A stretch of 64,000 bases of DNA from Lysinibacillus odysseyi 34hs-1 = NBRC 100172 (GTDB taxonomy: Bacteria; Bacillota; Bacilli; Bacillales_A; Planococcaceae). The stretch is from the NCBI RefSeq assembly GCF_001591965.1, contig NZ_BCVX01000005.1, forward strand, positions 124,001-188,000, read 5' to 3'. The notes under the pieces were generated by a model. The model saw only the letters and a program-made list of their open reading frames with translations, was not told where the DNA came from and made no database searches. A program made the position numbers and the translations under genes. Of the stretch, positions 1 to 9,883 are shown piece after piece (positions within the stretch are counted from its first letter, which is position 1; each line of letters opens with the position of its first letter).

Positions 1-65
1 GGCAGCCCTTCAATAATTGTTGTTAATTGTGGTCCGTGAGACTCACCTGCTGTTAAGTAACGCAT
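1..65 (-). CDS. aroC: Chorismate synthase, N-terminal end only (cut by window edge)
   Basis: Only the first 21 codons are inside the window. The reading from the ATG at 65 begins MRYLTAGESHGPQLT, which is the conserved N-terminus of chorismate synthase, the enzyme that makes chorismate from 5-enolpyruvylshikimate-3-phosphate using reduced FMN. A GAAGGGAG ribosome binding site lies about 11 bases upstream. The position next to cheR matches the B. subtilis order (aroF/aroC follows cheR). The rest of the gene is outside the window. Confidence 0.9.
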   Translation of the reverse strand, partial: MRYLTAGESHGPQLTTIIEGL

Positions 66-344
66 AGTAAACACTTTCTCCCTTCAACTCGCTAAAGTAT
101 GTATTTTTCACTATAACATATCTAACTATAAAATACAGTACGTATTCCGAAATAAAACTTTTTAGTTACGAATATTCTGAACGTTCTTTGTTTATTTCCG
201 CCTGAGGATCTTCATTCCTTCGGCCTTGCCTTTACTTCCTTTTTCGGCCGCTAAATAAACAACGCCTTTCGCATATAGACGAAAAGCGCCGGTATCCCGT
301 ATAAACGTTCAGCCTCATTAAGCAAATTACATGACCACCCGCTC

Positions 345-1172
<828 letters not shown>

Positions 1173-1236
1173 TTACAGAAATAGTAAATCTGTTAAAACT
1201 CCTGAAACTCTCGCTTTTCTAAAATACCCAAGAATA

Positions 1237-1476
1237 CTATTCAGTCAATTCCAGTCGCTTGTGAGACTCTAATAGCATCTTGGACTGTTCCAGTTCCAGC
1301 CGCATTTTTTCCGTTTCACGTTCCATAATCTGCAGACGCTGCCCCTCCAGTAAAAATTCTTTTTCTGCTAATTGAATTTGCAGCTTCGTCTGTGACCTCC
1401 TATGAACGGTATAAATAGCCGTAAGCGGGATCGCTCCGCCAATTAAAATTGCAATGATTGGTATTAACATCCACAT
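1237..1476 (-). CDS. Small membrane-anchored coiled-coil protein (paralogue A)
   Basis: A 79-residue protein that I do not recognise as a named family. Residues 1-25 form one hydrophobic segment starting MWMLIPIIAILIGG, and the remainder is a charged helix rich in E, K, Q and L that should form a coiled coil. It shares the exact stretch ETEKMRLELEQSK with the 68-aa protein encoded at 1900-2106, and both begin MW followed by one membrane helix, so the two are tandem paralogues. The ribosome binding site (AGAAAGCGAG) is weak. A single N-terminal anchor with a cytoplasmic coiled coil suggests a scaffold or partner protein, but the function is unknown. Confidence 0.7.
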   Translation of the reverse strand: MWMLIPIIAILIGGAIPLTAIYTVHRRSQTKLQIQLAEKEFLLEGQRLQIMERETEKMRLELEQSKMLLESHKRLELTE

Positions 1477-1899
1477 CTAAAACAACTCGCTTTCTGTATT
1501 TTCGTTTCTTTTGGAGGCAGCCCTGAAGGCCAAGTGTTCACTTGTTTGCTTCCTCTATACCAAAATTATCTACTATCTTCACTACGCATTCAATAGGTTT
1601 ATCCCAACTTTTCCTTTTTGGGTAAGAGAACGTCTCTCCATCCTGAAATTAGGATAAACCATTCTCCTCTCTTTTTATTCTCATTTTTACAAATTACTTT
1701 CCATCTATTGACGATAGCTGAAAAAAGCATGGAGGGTCGGTTTGCTTTTTCAGCTGCCTGCCTCCTTATTCCTAAAGAGTCCGTTTAGTAAAGAAGTAGC
1801 TGTACAATTGCTTATACTTCCTAATTTTCCTTTCCGATACAAAAAGAGCAGTGGACAAGTATTGACTTCATACTTGCCCGCCGCTCTTTAATATGCTTT
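1477..1899. other. Intergenic region between the two small paralogues
   Basis: No gene was found in these 423 bases. The stretch contains a long inverted repeat at 1716-1755 (arms AGCTGAAAAA and TTTTTCAGCT, extended by AGCA/TGC) and the minus-strand terminator at 1843-1889. The inverted repeat has A and T runs inside the stem and no T-run after it, so it is not a standard terminator. Confidence 0.5.
1843..1889 (-). terminator. Intrinsic terminator after small paralogue B
   Basis: The arms AAAGAGC (1843-1849) and GCTCTTT (1883-1889) are extended by an inner CAAGTA/TACTTG stem around a 9-base loop. On the minus strand the stem is followed by a T-run. It lies 11 bases beyond the stop at 1900. 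Confidence 0.75.
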
Positions 1900-2106
1900 C
1901 TAACTGTCTTTTTTCATTTCGATTAATGCCTGTTTTGATTGCTCCAGCTCCAGGCGCATTTTTTCTGTTTCTTTATCAAACGTTTGAAGGCGCAGCTTCT
2001 CCAGTTCAATTTCGTGTTTTAGACGCTTGAGCTCAATGCTTTTATTTTTTGTCACCATATCTGCAAGTATGCCTACGACTACCATTAATCCAATTGCTGT
2101 CCACAT
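1900..2106 (-). CDS. Small membrane-anchored coiled-coil protein (paralogue B)
   Basis: A 68-residue protein with one N-terminal membrane helix (MWTAIGLMVVVGILADMV) and a charged helical tail with the stretch ETEKMRLELEQSK shared with the gene at 1237-1476. A strong GGCGGAGGAG ribosome binding site lies just before the ATG at 2106, and its own terminator follows, so it looks like a separately expressed gene. Predicted topology is N-terminal anchor, cytoplasmic coiled coil. I do not recognise a named family and infer no function beyond possible self-association or pairing with paralogue A. Confidence 0.75.
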   Translation of the reverse strand: MWTAIGLMVVVGILADMVTKNKSIELKRLKHEIELEKLRLQTFDKETEKMRLELEQSKQALIEMKKDS

Positions 2107-2183
2107 GTGTTTTCATCTCCTCCGCCTTTTACATTGGTAGCATACCATAAATTTGGCTATTTATAGAAATGAATATACGAAAA

Positions 2184-2222
2184 AGGAGCCCGCTTGAAAG
2201 TTATACTTCCTTGCTGGCTCCT
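2184..2222 (-). terminator. Second terminator downstream of ndk
   Basis: The inverted repeat AGGAGCC (2184-2190)/GGCTCCT (2216-2222) is followed on the minus strand by TTTTT. It lies about 20 bases beyond the first ndk terminator, giving a tandem pair. Confidence 0.65.
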
Positions 2223-2240
2223 CTTTACTAGAGAAGAAAA

Positions 2241-2274
2241 GGGGGCGCCTAAAAATGAATTTTCAGGCACTCCC
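2241..2274 (-). terminator. Terminator of ndk
   Basis: A ten-base GC-rich stem (GGGGGCGCCT with AGGCACTCCC, one mismatch and one G-T pair) is followed by TTTTCTT on the minus strand, 17 bases after the ndk stop. Confidence 0.8.
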
Positions 2275-2290
2275 TATTAATAATTGTAAA

Positions 2291-2707
2291 TTAAACTAAT
2301 TCTTCACCGAACCAAAGGCCGATTTCACGCTCTGCAGAAGCAAGAGAGTCAGAACCGTGGATTACGTTGTGAGATACAGTTACTGCATAGTCACCACGGA
2401 TAGTACCTGGTTGAGATTCAGATGGCTTTGTAGCGCCGATCATGATACGAGCTAGAGAGATAACAGATTCGCCTTCCCATACCATAGCAAATACTGGACC
2501 TGAAGTGATGAAGTCTACTAATTCACCGAAGAATGGACGTTCACTGTGCTCTGCATAGTGTTTTTCTGCTAAGTCACGTGATACGTTCATTAATTTAGCA
2601 CCGCGCATTGTGAAACCGCGACGCTCGAAACGGTCGATGATGTCACCGATTACTTGACGATCAACACCGTCTGGCTTAACCATTAGGAAAGTTTTTTCGA
2701 TAGCCAT
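2291..2707 (-). CDS. ndk: Nucleoside diphosphate kinase
   Basis: This cytoplasmic enzyme transfers the gamma phosphate of ATP to other nucleoside diphosphates through a phosphohistidine. The 138-aa sequence starts [15 protein letters not shown] and contains the active-site motif NVIHGSDS near residue 115, where the histidine is the phosphoryl acceptor. The length fits bacterial Ndk. The ribosome binding site is AAAGGAGTG before the ATG at 2707. It follows hepT, as in other Bacilli, and two terminators close the transcription unit. No anomaly was seen. Confidence 0.97.
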   Translation of the reverse strand: MAIEKTFLMVKPDGVDRQVIGDIIDRFERRGFTMRGAKLMNVSRDLAEKHYAEHSERPFFGELVDFITSGPVFAMVWEGESVISLARIMIGATKPSESQPGTIRGDYAVTVSHNVIHGSDSLASAEREIGLWFGEELV

Positions 2708-2794
2708 TATTTTAACACTCCTTTAAATTGGATACAGGTTTTTTTCACCTACCGATAAATATTACCAAAATAACATAACCGGTGCAAGCGATAC

Positions 2795-3769
2795 CTAGAA
2801 TTTACGTTTCCCCATGAATAAGGCAATATCACGCAATTTCTTTTTCATTGGATGTGGAGGCAATGCCTCTACTTCCTTTAAGGCCTTTTTTAAATATTTA
2901 TCGCTGATTTTTGCTGCTTCCAAAATCGCATTCGACTTACGGACAAGCTTTAGCAGTTCCTTCCGTTCTTCCTCAGTCAGCGTCCCCTCGATCGCCTTAT
3001 CGATATATGGACGTACATGTGGATCATCCTTCAGCAGCAGCGCGGGCAGCGTAATATTTCCTTGCAGTAAATCACTGCCGGCCGGTTTTCCCAACTCCTT
3101 ATCAGTAGCCGTGAAATCAAGAATGTCATCGACGATTTGGAAGCTCATACCGACAAAATAGCCATATCGCTTCAATCGGCGGACATTTTCCGGCTCCACC
3201 TCTCCCACGATTGCCCCCAGCTCGCAACTGGATTCGATTAGAAGCGCTGTTTTTCGTTTAATACGGCGGAAATAATCCTTGATGTTTTGATCCAGCCGAA
3301 ACTTATCTTCAATCTGAATTACTTCCCCGTTTACGATTTCCACCATCGTCCGTGCCAATATTTGATGAACCCGCGGATGTTCAATGACCGTCACATGCTC
3401 AAGCGCACGGGCAAAAATAAAGTCGCCCGTATACATGGCTACCCGGTTGTTCCACTGCGCTTTTACCGTACGTTCCCCTCTTCGCATTTCTGAGTCATCA
3501 ATCACGTCATCATGGACAAGTGACGCCATATGTATCAGTTCAAGCGGGACAGCGATATGCTTTACGCGGTCGATTTCATACCGGCCCATTTTGGCGCTGA
3601 GCAGTACAAATACAGGCCGTATCCGCTTTCCACCCGCTTGAAGAAGATGAAGGGAGGCGTCGTTCAACAAGTGTGAAGACGAGTTCAACGCTGTTTCTAA
3701 TTCTTTTTCGATGACTTCTATATCTGATTTCAGGTCAGCATAGAGCAACTTCAACTTCATCTTTTCCAC
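2795..3769 (-). CDS. hepT: Heptaprenyl diphosphate synthase component II
   Basis: Catalytic subunit of the two-component prenyl transferase that makes the heptaprenyl side chain of menaquinone-7. The polyprenyl synthase fold is shown by the first aspartate-rich motif in HDDVIDDSEMRRG (about residues 90-100) and the second, DDILDF (about residue 215). The start is a GTG at 3769, preceded by GGGAGAAGG at good spacing; the in-frame ATG at 3760 lacks a site. The protein has 324 aa. It forms an operon with menG (19-base gap) and hepS, the regulatory subunit it needs for activity. Confidence 0.95.
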   Translation of the reverse strand: MEKMKLKLLYADLKSDIEVIEKELETALNSSSHLLNDASLHLLQAGGKRIRPVFVLLSAKMGRYEIDRVKHIAVPLELIHMASLVHDDVIDDSEMRRGERTVKAQWNNRVAMYTGDFIFARALEHVTVIEHPRVHQILARTMVEIVNGEVIQIEDKFRLDQNIKDYFRRIKRKTALLIESSCELGAIVGEVEPENVRRLKRYGYFVGMSFQIVDDILDFTATDKELGKPAGSDLLQGNITLPALLLKDDPHVRPYIDKAIEGTLTEEERKELLKLVRKSNAILEAAKISDKYLKKALKEVEALPPHPMKKKLRDIALFMGKRKF

Positions 3770-3788
3770 GCGAACAAACCTTCTCCCA

Positions 3789-4493
3789 CTAAATTTCTTT
3801 TTTAAAGCCCATATGCATTGCCGCTGCTCCGCCGCTATAGCCTTTATATGCTACTCTTTCAAAACCGGCTTCCCTGAACATAGCAGCCAGCTTCTTCATA
3901 CCTGGGAAATCATTCGCTGATTCCTGCAGCCATGAGTATTCTTTATAGCTTTTAGCAAACAATTTGCCAAACATCGGCATTACATATTTAAAGTAAAAAC
4001 GGAACAATTGACGGTAGCCCGGAATTTCTGGCTGAGACGTCTCAAGGCATACAGCCATCCCCCCCGGCTTCAATACCCGGTTCATTTCGCGCAGCACCTG
4101 CATATAATCGGGTACATTGCGCAGCCCAAACCCAATCGTTACATAATCGAATGTATTATCCTCAAACGGCAGTTCCATTGCATTGCCATGAATAAGCTCT
4201 ACAAAGTCGTAAGGCAACACTTTCTTCTTGCCGACGCTCAGCATATTTTCACTGAAATCCAGGCCTTTAACGATACCATCTCCGGCAGTTGCCTTCGCAA
4301 GAGCAATTGTCCAGTCCGCTGTTCCGCAGCATACGTCCAGACAAGCGGAACCTTTTTTGACATTCATACGCTTCATGACATCATCGCGCCATAATTTATG
4401 CATTTGGAAGCTGATGACTGAATTCATTTTGTCATAGCTATCTGAAATTTGTTCAAATACTTCATGTACACGTTGTTCCTTCGCTTTTGCCAT
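3789..4493 (-). CDS. menG: Demethylmenaquinone methyltransferase
   Basis: S-adenosylmethionine-dependent methyltransferase of the UbiE/MenG family that methylates demethylmenaquinone in the last step of menaquinone synthesis. The 234-aa sequence carries family signatures: [17 protein letters not shown] at the N-terminus, the SAM-binding [10 protein letters not shown] (about residues 50-60), and FGLRNVPDY followed by RVLKPGG. It sits between hepS and hepT, which make the isoprenoid tail, so the three genes form a menaquinone operon as in B. subtilis (hepS-menH-hepT). Confidence 0.96.
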   Translation of the reverse strand: MAKAKEQRVHEVFEQISDSYDKMNSVISFQMHKLWRDDVMKRMNVKKGSACLDVCCGTADWTIALAKATAGDGIVKGLDFSENMLSVGKKKVLPYDFVELIHGNAMELPFEDNTFDYVTIGFGLRNVPDYMQVLREMNRVLKPGGMAVCLETSQPEIPGYRQLFRFYFKYVMPMFGKLFAKSYKEYSWLQESANDFPGMKKLAAMFREAGFERVAYKGYSGGAAAMHMGFKKEI

Positions 4494-4524
4494 TTTCTCA
4501 AAACCTTTCTTTATCCACGAGCGT

Positions 4525-5259
4525 TCAAGACACTATATCAACAATTGCCTGCTTCAGCGCCTCGTTATACGTGCTTGCTTCAAGTATTGCCGTTACTATT
4601 TGCTTACGCCTGCTGATTTCCTGCCTAAGCGCCTCTCCAACAGGCTGTTCCCCAAGGCTAAACTGCATACAGTTTACATAGACGGATGGTTCTCCCTTTA
4701 TAAGAGCTTCTAATTCTCTATTTAAACGGGCTGCCGTCAAAGCTTCCTGCATCACCTCAAGATAGCTATCAAATCGGTATACATAAAAAAAACGTTCAAT
4801 AAGGGCCGTTTCAATAACAGAGAGGGCTTTTACCCAATCCTGAAAATACCGGCCTTCTCGCTCGTACACTGTTATTTCATGCTCACATCGGTCGACAATA
4901 GCCTCCGATAATTTGCGGATCAGCTCAACATTGCCTGTCTGTGCCAGCAATTGATAGTAGCGTCCGCTATAATAGTCTCCCGATAAAACTGTCAGCTGCT
5001 GTTCCTTCGATGTAGCATCTGTTTCATGGATCCTATCATGCTCTGCCAATGACGCATGCACAATGCCAACAGTCATCGCACTTGTCGTTGTCTCCTCTGT
5101 CCATGCTTCCTCATTCAGCTTCGGCAACAGCAAAAAAAATAGCTGCTTTTCGTTTAACAGCGGTGTGCCAGTGTATTTCAACAGCGTATTGTGCTGAATA
5201 GTATCCAAAATATATGTTTTCAGTTGACCTACAGCTTGGCCAATCGTTGTTGCATCCAT
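4525..5259 (-). CDS. hepS: Heptaprenyl diphosphate synthase component I
   Basis: The small non-catalytic subunit that pairs with HepT. The 244-aa protein begins with a helical segment including [18 protein letters not shown] and lacks any DDxxD motif, as expected for component I. It is poorly conserved between species, so the assignment rests strongly on position between mtrB and menG, plus a C-terminal helix. A GGAG ribosome binding site precedes the ATG at 5259. It binds HepT and sets product chain length in characterised Bacilli. Confidence 0.88.
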   Translation of the reverse strand: MDATTIGQAVGQLKTYILDTIQHNTLLKYTGTPLLNEKQLFFLLLPKLNEEAWTEETTTSAMTVGIVHASLAEHDRIHETDATSKEQQLTVLSGDYYSGRYYQLLAQTGNVELIRKLSEAIVDRCEHEITVYEREGRYFQDWVKALSVIETALIERFFYVYRFDSYLEVMQEALTAARLNRELEALIKGEPSVYVNCMQFSLGEQPVGEALRQEISRRKQIVTAILEASTYNEALKQAIVDIVS

Positions 5260-5345
5260 AAATAATGCTCCATTTCACTAAAGTAACTATGCTCTATTAT
5301 AGCATAGCCAGCTTGGTGTTGTATTGAAATCGCGGATACAGTCTA

Positions 5346-5567
5346 TTACTTTTTTCCGCTGCTTTCAACTATTCCGTGGGACGAATGGATCTTCGCCTTC
5401 CCGCGAATCTTCATAGCTGAAGTATGCTCCGTAAATTGTGCAATCATTACTTCACCCGCATCCAACTTTTCAGAATGGTGGAATTTTGTATCGGTTCCAC
5501 GTGTCAGTCCAATCACATGAACACCATCTTCCAGCGCTTCAATGATTATATAGTCAGGTTGTGTCAT
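5346..5567 (-). CDS. mtrB: Tryptophan RNA-binding attenuation protein (TRAP)
   Basis: A small RNA-binding protein that forms an 11-subunit ring and, when charged with tryptophan, binds (G/U)AG repeats in trp leader RNAs to cause termination or block translation. The core [20 protein letters not shown] and the following [20 protein letters not shown] are nearly the same as in B. subtilis MtrB. The open frame reaches 5609, but the ATG at 5567 (MTQPDYIII) has GAGGAG ten bases upstream and gives 73 aa, near the usual 75, so it is preferred. It follows folE, as in the mtrAB operon. No trp operon is in this window. Confidence 0.95.
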   Translation of the reverse strand: MTQPDYIIIEALEDGVHVIGLTRGTDTKFHHSEKLDAGEVMIAQFTEHTSAMKIRGKAKIHSSHGIVESSGKK

Positions 5568-5627
5568 TACCAGCTCGCTCCTCATACCAACAGATTCTTC
5601 ATTCATCATAACATAATTCTATATGAA

Positions 5628-6197
5628 TTAAGACATTTGAATAAAGGAAATGATTTCACTGCGCTTCACATCGTCCGTTTCATAAATACCTCGGGCTGCA
5701 GAAGTAACCGTTTTTGCCCCCGGCTTCTTTAAACCGCGCATTGTCATGCACATATGTTCCGCCTCGACAATCACATAAACTCCTTTAGGGTTCAGCATTT
5801 CCATAATTGCATCTGCGACTGTCGATGTAATACGCTCCTGCAGCTGCGGGCGGCGTGCCACCGACTCTACGCAGCGTCCTAGCTTGCTGAGTCCTGCTAC
5901 TTTTCCATCACTTGGTACGTATGCAATATGGGCTTTCCCGTAAAAAGGTACAAGATGATGCTCGCACATTGAGTAGAATGGAATATCCTTTACAAGCACC
6001 AGCTCTTCATGATCTTCATGGAACACTGTGCTAAAATATTCTCGTGGGTCTTCCTGAAGACCGCTGAACATCTCCGCATACATTTTGGATACACGTTTTG
6101 GCGTATCAAGCAGACCTTCTCGGTTCACGTCTTCCCCTACTGCTTCTAAAATCATTTTTACCGCTTCTTCAATTTTTTTCAGATCAACATTCGACAT
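5628..6197 (-). CDS. folE: GTP cyclohydrolase I
   Basis: Converts GTP to dihydroneopterin triphosphate, the first step of folate synthesis. The 189-aa protein has the zinc-binding and active-site motif [10 protein letters not shown] (about residues 74-83), [19 protein letters not shown], and a later CMTMRG whose cysteine is the third zinc ligand. It is therefore the zinc-dependent type IA enzyme. The ribosome binding site is AGGAGG before the ATG at 6197. It is upstream of mtrB in the same direction, the arrangement called mtrA-mtrB in B. subtilis. Confidence 0.97.
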   Translation of the reverse strand: MSNVDLKKIEEAVKMILEAVGEDVNREGLLDTPKRVSKMYAEMFSGLQEDPREYFSTVFHEDHEELVLVKDIPFYSMCEHHLVPFYGKAHIAYVPSDGKVAGLSKLGRCVESVARRPQLQERITSTVADAIMEMLNPKGVYVIVEAEHMCMTMRGLKKPGAKTVTSAARGIYETDDVKRSEIISFIQMS

Positions 6198-6510
6198 AAT
6201 TGCCTCCTATAATTCTAAATCGCTGCGATGAATTTATATGTACAATTTATTTTAACTCTGCACGGTCTCTCTACCGGCCCTCTATCATTCACTCGCTACC
6301 CGGTGAGAACACAGATGTTCAACTTACCACATGAATCGTAGCACATTCGCCCTACAAGTTCAAAAATGCTTACTCTATTTATAAAAAATATGTAGAAAAT
6401 CACATAAGAAAAGTGCATTCGCTCATGTTTGCTGCGGCGGGCAACCGCAAAACATTCTTTTACGCTTCACTGGATGATATATTTACCCCGGTGCTAAAAG
6501 AAGTTAAAAA
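6198..6510. other. Intergenic region upstream of folE
   Basis: No gene was found. It must hold the folE-mtrB promoter on the minus strand, but no convincing -35/-10 pair could be picked by eye. The hbs terminator adjoins it at 6511-6548. Confidence 0.4.
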
Positions 6511-6548
6511 AGAGCAGCCCCCATGCAAAAATCATGGAAGGCTGCTCT
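6511..6548 (-). terminator. Terminator of hbs
   Basis: The stem AGAGCAGCC (6511-6519)/GGCTGCTCT (6540-6548) has an inner CCATG/CATGG extension and is followed on the minus strand by TTTTTT. It lies about 20 bases after the hbs stop. Confidence 0.9.
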
Positions 6549-6567
6549 ATGTAACTACGGCTGTGTA

Positions 6568-6840
6568 TTATTTTACAGCATCTTTAAGCGCTTTACCTGG
6601 TTTAAAAGCAGGTACCTTGCTCGCAGCGATTTCGATCTCGTCACCTGTTTGTGGGTTACGACCTTTACGAGCTGCGCGTTCGCGTACCTCGAAGTTACCA
6701 AAACCGATTAATTGTACTTTGTCACCCTTTGCAAGAGCATCTTGAATTGTATCAAATACAGCTTCAACTGCTTTAGAAGCGTCCTTTTTAGAAAGACCTG
6801 CAGCTTCAGCAACAGAGTTTACTAATTCTGTTTTATTCAC
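6568..6840 (-). CDS. hbs: HU-type DNA-binding protein
   Basis: Histone-like HU homodimer subunit that bends and compacts the nucleoid. Family motifs are visible: [21 protein letters not shown] (the DNA-embracing arm) and [16 protein letters not shown] at the end. An ATG lies at 6849, but the AGGAGG site is only three bases before it. The GTG at 6840 is eight bases from that site and yields [13 protein letters not shown], matching the B. subtilis HBsu start. The GTG start is therefore preferred (90 aa). Monocistronic, with a strong terminator. Confidence 0.95.
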   Translation of the reverse strand: MNKTELVNSVAEAAGLSKKDASKAVEAVFDTIQDALAKGDKVQLIGFGNFEVRERAARKGRNPQTGDEIEIAASKVPAFKPGKALKDAVK

Positions 6841-6970
6841 ACCATTCACCTCCTCTCAAAGGGTCATGAACCTAAATCATGTAAAAAGATTAACATAAGA
6901 GAAACCGCTCTGCAACTGTAATTAACCGCTTTTTTCGCGTTATTAGTGGTTTTTTCAAAGAAAATGAAAA

Positions 6971-7006
6971 AGAACAGTGCAAAATTACTAATTTTGTCAC
7001 CGTTCT
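6971..7006 (-). terminator. Terminator of spoIVA
   Basis: The stem AGAAC(A)GTGCAAAATT pairs with AATTTTGTCACCGTTCT with two small interruptions around a three-base loop. The minus strand continues with TTTTCATTTT. It lies 36 bases beyond the spoIVA stop. Confidence 0.75.
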
Positions 7007-7041
7007 AAGTAAAAATCTATTCAATTTTTTCGATGTCTCTA

Positions 7042-8520
7042 TTAAATCACAAACGTTACAATTCCTCTTTCTCCTTCATTTACCATGCGCTCAATTGTAA
7101 GACGCATACGTTCTTTTGCACTTTTTGGTATAGCTTCCATCTTATAACGGATACTTTCTGTCAGCACTTCATGAAGAGGTGTTCCGAATAATTGTGTACT
7201 CCAAAGTGCTTCCCGGTCATGCTCAAAAGCATATCTAAGATCTTTCAATAATTGCTGGCTATGGAATTCCGAACCGATGAGCGGTGAAAATTCCGAGCCC
7301 ATATCAATTCGGATGATATGGTAGGAAGCAGCCTTGGCCTTCATACGTACCCCGTAGAAATTATTTTGCTGGATCAACTCAGGCTCACTTGGTGTAAACT
7401 CCTCCATTGTAGGGAGTGTGACCCCATAGCCGTCCCTTCTGGCCTGCTCAATCGCATTTTTAAAGCGCTTTTGCTCCTCTTTTGCCTGGGCCGATTCCTT
7501 GATAAACAGGAGCCAGTCTTTCTTTGTATCAATCGGTTCTGATAACCATTCATTACAGGCGGCCTTGTATGTGTCCTCATTGATCGCAAGGCGCACAGTC
7601 GCCACACCTAGTCCAGGGTCCACTTCCTGCAGCTCACAGCTTTTCACAAAGTCAATTTGCGACAGGACACTCGTCGCATGCTCTACATCACGGATTTTCC
7701 CGATAGATGATGTCATATGCTCGATCGCTTCATTCAGCGTCAGGTGGATTGGATGGATCTCATCCAGCACGTCCAACCAATCAGGCTTTTCTACCTCAAT
7801 GACTTCTACCGGGAACTCATACAGCGCCTCTTGCAAGATATAGGCAATATCCTTCTTCGTTAACTGCTCAATCGCTACGGCATGTACTGGGACATTATAG
7901 CGCTCCAGCAGCTCATTCCGCAGGCGAATCGTGTTTTCATGAGCAGGCATTGTGCTATTCAGTACAATGACAAACGGTTTTCCGATTTCCCGCAGTTCCT
8001 CGATGATCTGTCTTTCAGCAACCTCTGCCGCTGAACGTTTGATGCCATTTACTGTTCCGTCAGTCGTTACGACAACCCCAATGTTTGCATGGTCACGGAT
8101 GACTTTATCAGTGCCGATTTTCGCTGCTTCCTGGAATGGAATCGGCTCATTATGCCAAGGCGTCTGAACAAACTTCGGCCCATTCTCATCTTCATATCCC
8201 TTTACCCCGTCAATTACGTAGCCGACGCAGTCTGCCAGCCTAATTCGGAAGGACAATCCATTATCTCCGATACCAATTTGAGCGCTCTGTGCCGGGACGA
8301 ATTTCGGCTCGGCCGTCATGATGACAGGACCAGGTGAGCTTTGTGGCAGCTCGTCCAATGCACGCTTTCGCTCATCATCAAATTCAATGTTCGGCAGTAC
8401 GACCATTTCCATCACTTTTTTAACAAACGTCGATTTCCCAACCCGAACAGGACCCACAACACCGATATATACATCTCCATTTGTGCGTTCAGCCAACTGT
8501 TTAAATACTTGTTCTGACAT
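7042..8520 (-). CDS. spoIVA: Spore morphogenetic ATPase SpoIVA
   Basis: Cytoskeletal ATPase made in the mother cell that polymerises on the forespore surface and forms the coat basement layer. The 492-aa length matches the family. The Walker A motif GPVRVGKST is at about residues 23-31 after MSEQVFKQLAERTNGDVYIG, and the C-terminus ends with the conserved NEGERGIVTFVI. The ribosome binding site is AAAGGGGGAG before the ATG at 8520. It lies between yphF and hbs, as in B. subtilis. Expression is expected under sigma E, but I could not pick a promoter with certainty. Its presence indicates an endospore former. Confidence 0.97.
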   Translation of the reverse strand: MSEQVFKQLAERTNGDVYIGVVGPVRVGKSTFVKKVMEMVVLPNIEFDDERKRALDELPQSSPGPVIMTAEPKFVPAQSAQIGIGDNGLSFRIRLADCVGYVIDGVKGYEDENGPKFVQTPWHNEPIPFQEAAKIGTDKVIRDHANIGVVVTTDGTVNGIKRSAAEVAERQIIEELREIGKPFVIVLNSTMPAHENTIRLRNELLERYNVPVHAVAIEQLTKKDIAYILQEALYEFPVEVIEVEKPDWLDVLDEIHPIHLTLNEAIEHMTSSIGKIRDVEHATSVLSQIDFVKSCELQEVDPGLGVATVRLAINEDTYKAACNEWLSEPIDTKKDWLLFIKESAQAKEEQKRFKNAIEQARRDGYGVTLPTMEEFTPSEPELIQQNNFYGVRMKAKAASYHIIRIDMGSEFSPLIGSEFHSQQLLKDLRYAFEHDREALWSTQLFGTPLHEVLTESIRYKMEAIPKSAKERMRLTIERMVNEGERGIVTFVI

Positions 8521-8574
8521 ACGGCTCCCCCTTTACGTATTATCATTGTATGAATTCCATAACAGAATATGAAA

Positions 8575-8603
8575 AATGCTTCTCGTAAATTACGAGAAGC
8601 ATT
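8575..8603 (-). terminator. Terminator of yphF
   Basis: A near-perfect inverted repeat, AATGCTTCTCGTAA with TTACGAGAAGCATT, is followed by TTTTTC on the minus strand just after the yphF stop at 8607. Confidence 0.85.
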
Positions 8604-8606
8604 CCA

Positions 8607-9410
8607 TTATTTTTCACTATTTTCTTGTTTGTTCTGTTCTAGTTCTTGCTGCTCTTGCCGCAACTGCTCTTTTCGCTGTTCTCTTTCTGTTACCGGATCA
8701 TACATAAAAACTACTTCATTGTTTTCATTTACCGTGTAAGGCAGAGAATAAGCAGGGATTACCGGGTATTCATCCGCTAATAAAAACCGGATGTCTTCCC
8801 CCGGTACCGGCTTTAGTTTTTTATCCTCAATCATCCGCTGCAGATCGATTGAATAATCAACATATACGTCACCCTCGCTTGACACAACAAGCGGCAAAAG
8901 ATTATTTGAATACGGACTATCCACTGCTATATCCGTTTTATAGCCAATATTATCAAAGTTGATCGTATAAACATAATCTGCCACACGGTCTTTAAACTGA
9001 GGGTACTTAGTAGCCATAAAGCGGATATTTACTTCGCGTAGCCGTTCTGTCATTCGCAGGTCAACCAATTTCACAGTAGGCGTTTCCTCCGCATTCCAAA
9101 TAACATACTGGAAGATCCCCCCTTGTTCAAATGAATTTTCCGGTGATTTTACAAGGTATCCTCCGTTCGTAAGCCTTGAGAAATCAATTTGATATTTGAC
9201 AAATAGATCGGTATCTTCTTCACTATTTTTAATTGGTAATACTCCTGTATCCTGTTGATAAGCATCGACTGCCCGCTGTACAGAATTCAGCAGATCCGGA
9301 TCAGGGGTTTGCTGTACTCTTTCCTGCTCTTCATCCTTATATAAGCTGCCGCATGCCGACAGGATGATCGATACGACGCATACAAGCCCAATTAGCAAAT
9401 ACTTCTTCAT
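8607..9410 (-). CDS. yphF: Lipoprotein of the YphF family (DUF3939)
   Basis: A membrane-anchored lipoprotein of unknown function, usually next to spoIVA. The chosen start at 9410 (MKKYLLIG) has GGAAGGTG at good spacing, while the ATG 15 bases upstream has none. A signal peptide with lipobox LSAC ends at Cys20. The mature part is about 247 residues, with a regular alpha/beta pattern and a C-terminal Q/E-rich tail (residues about 235-267). Identity is based on position between yphE and spoIVA plus lipoprotein architecture; the family name is from memory. Confidence 0.8.
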   Translation of the reverse strand: MKKYLLIGLVCVVSIILSACGSLYKDEEQERVQQTPDPDLLNSVQRAVDAYQQDTGVLPIKNSEEDTDLFVKYQIDFSRLTNGGYLVKSPENSFEQGGIFQYVIWNAEETPTVKLVDLRMTERLREVNIRFMATKYPQFKDRVADYVYTINFDNIGYKTDIAVDSPYSNNLLPLVVSSEGDVYVDYSIDLQRMIEDKKLKPVPGEDIRFLLADEYPVIPAYSLPYTVNENNEVVFMYDPVTEREQRKEQLRQEQQELEQNKQENSEK

Positions 9411-9428
9411 TTTTTCACCTTCCATCCT

Positions 9429-9614
9429 TTAAGCCGGCCATGTAGCTACAACCAGCACCATTAAAATAGTTCCTATAAGGAATAGGCCAAATGCAACCAT
9501 CCTGAAAATAAATGATAAAACTCCATTATGTATCCATTTGCGGACCGCAGATACGATTAAAACGGCAACCAACATTAAAGCGATGGAATAAAAGGAAACC
9601 CACATCACATCCAT
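9429..9614 (-). CDS. yphE: Small membrane protein, YphE-like (DUF2768)
   Basis: A 61-residue protein with two membrane helices, starting MDVMWVSFYSIALMLVAVL and ending LFLIGTILMVLVVATWPA. The position between gpsA and yphF is that of B. subtilis yphE, a small DUF2768 protein linked to sporulation genes. The frame stays open up to 9752, but the ATG there abuts the T-run of the gpsA terminator, so it is unlikely to be used. Other candidate starts are the ATG at 9623 and a TTG at 9689 preceded by AAAGGCGG. The start is uncertain; the frame and stop are not. Confidence 0.65.
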   Translation of the reverse strand: MDVMWVSFYSIALMLVAVLIVSAVRKWIHNGVLSFIFRMVAFGLFLIGTILMVLVVATWPA

Positions 9615-9758
9615 AGCAGGCATAGCCGCCAGCGGACCGCGTGTGTTAAGAACAAATATTGAGTGATCCATTAATAAAACTGGATTCAAAGAAAAAACCG
9701 CCTTTCCTGTTTCAAAATTCACACTGCTAGTAATTATACCGTTTTCTAACATAAAAGA

Positions 9759-9786
9759 ATAGGAGACACATACGTGTGCCTCCTAT
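9759..9786 (-). terminator. Terminator downstream of gpsA
   Basis: The inverted repeat ATAGGAG(A)CACA around a TACG tetraloop pairs with TGTG(C)CTCCTAT. The minus strand continues TTCTTTT. It lies about 100 bases after the gpsA stop. Confidence 0.7.
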
Positions 9787-9883
9787 ATTGTGAACAAATT
9801 ATTAAAATTCTCCCAGCAGCCGTTTGCATAAACTACCGGTCAAACAATCGAATTCAGCATTGTTCAAAAAACGCTGCTTATTT

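Noticed and set aside
1716-1755. Strong inverted repeat with A/T runs in the stem, at first taken as a terminator.
   Set aside because: No T-run follows the stem on either strand and no gene ends close by, so it is left as an unexplained inverted repeat.
9615-9752. N-terminal extension of the yphE-like gene up to the ATG at 9752.
   Set aside because: That ATG directly follows the T-run of the gpsA terminator and has no ribosome binding site; the family is about 60-70 aa long.
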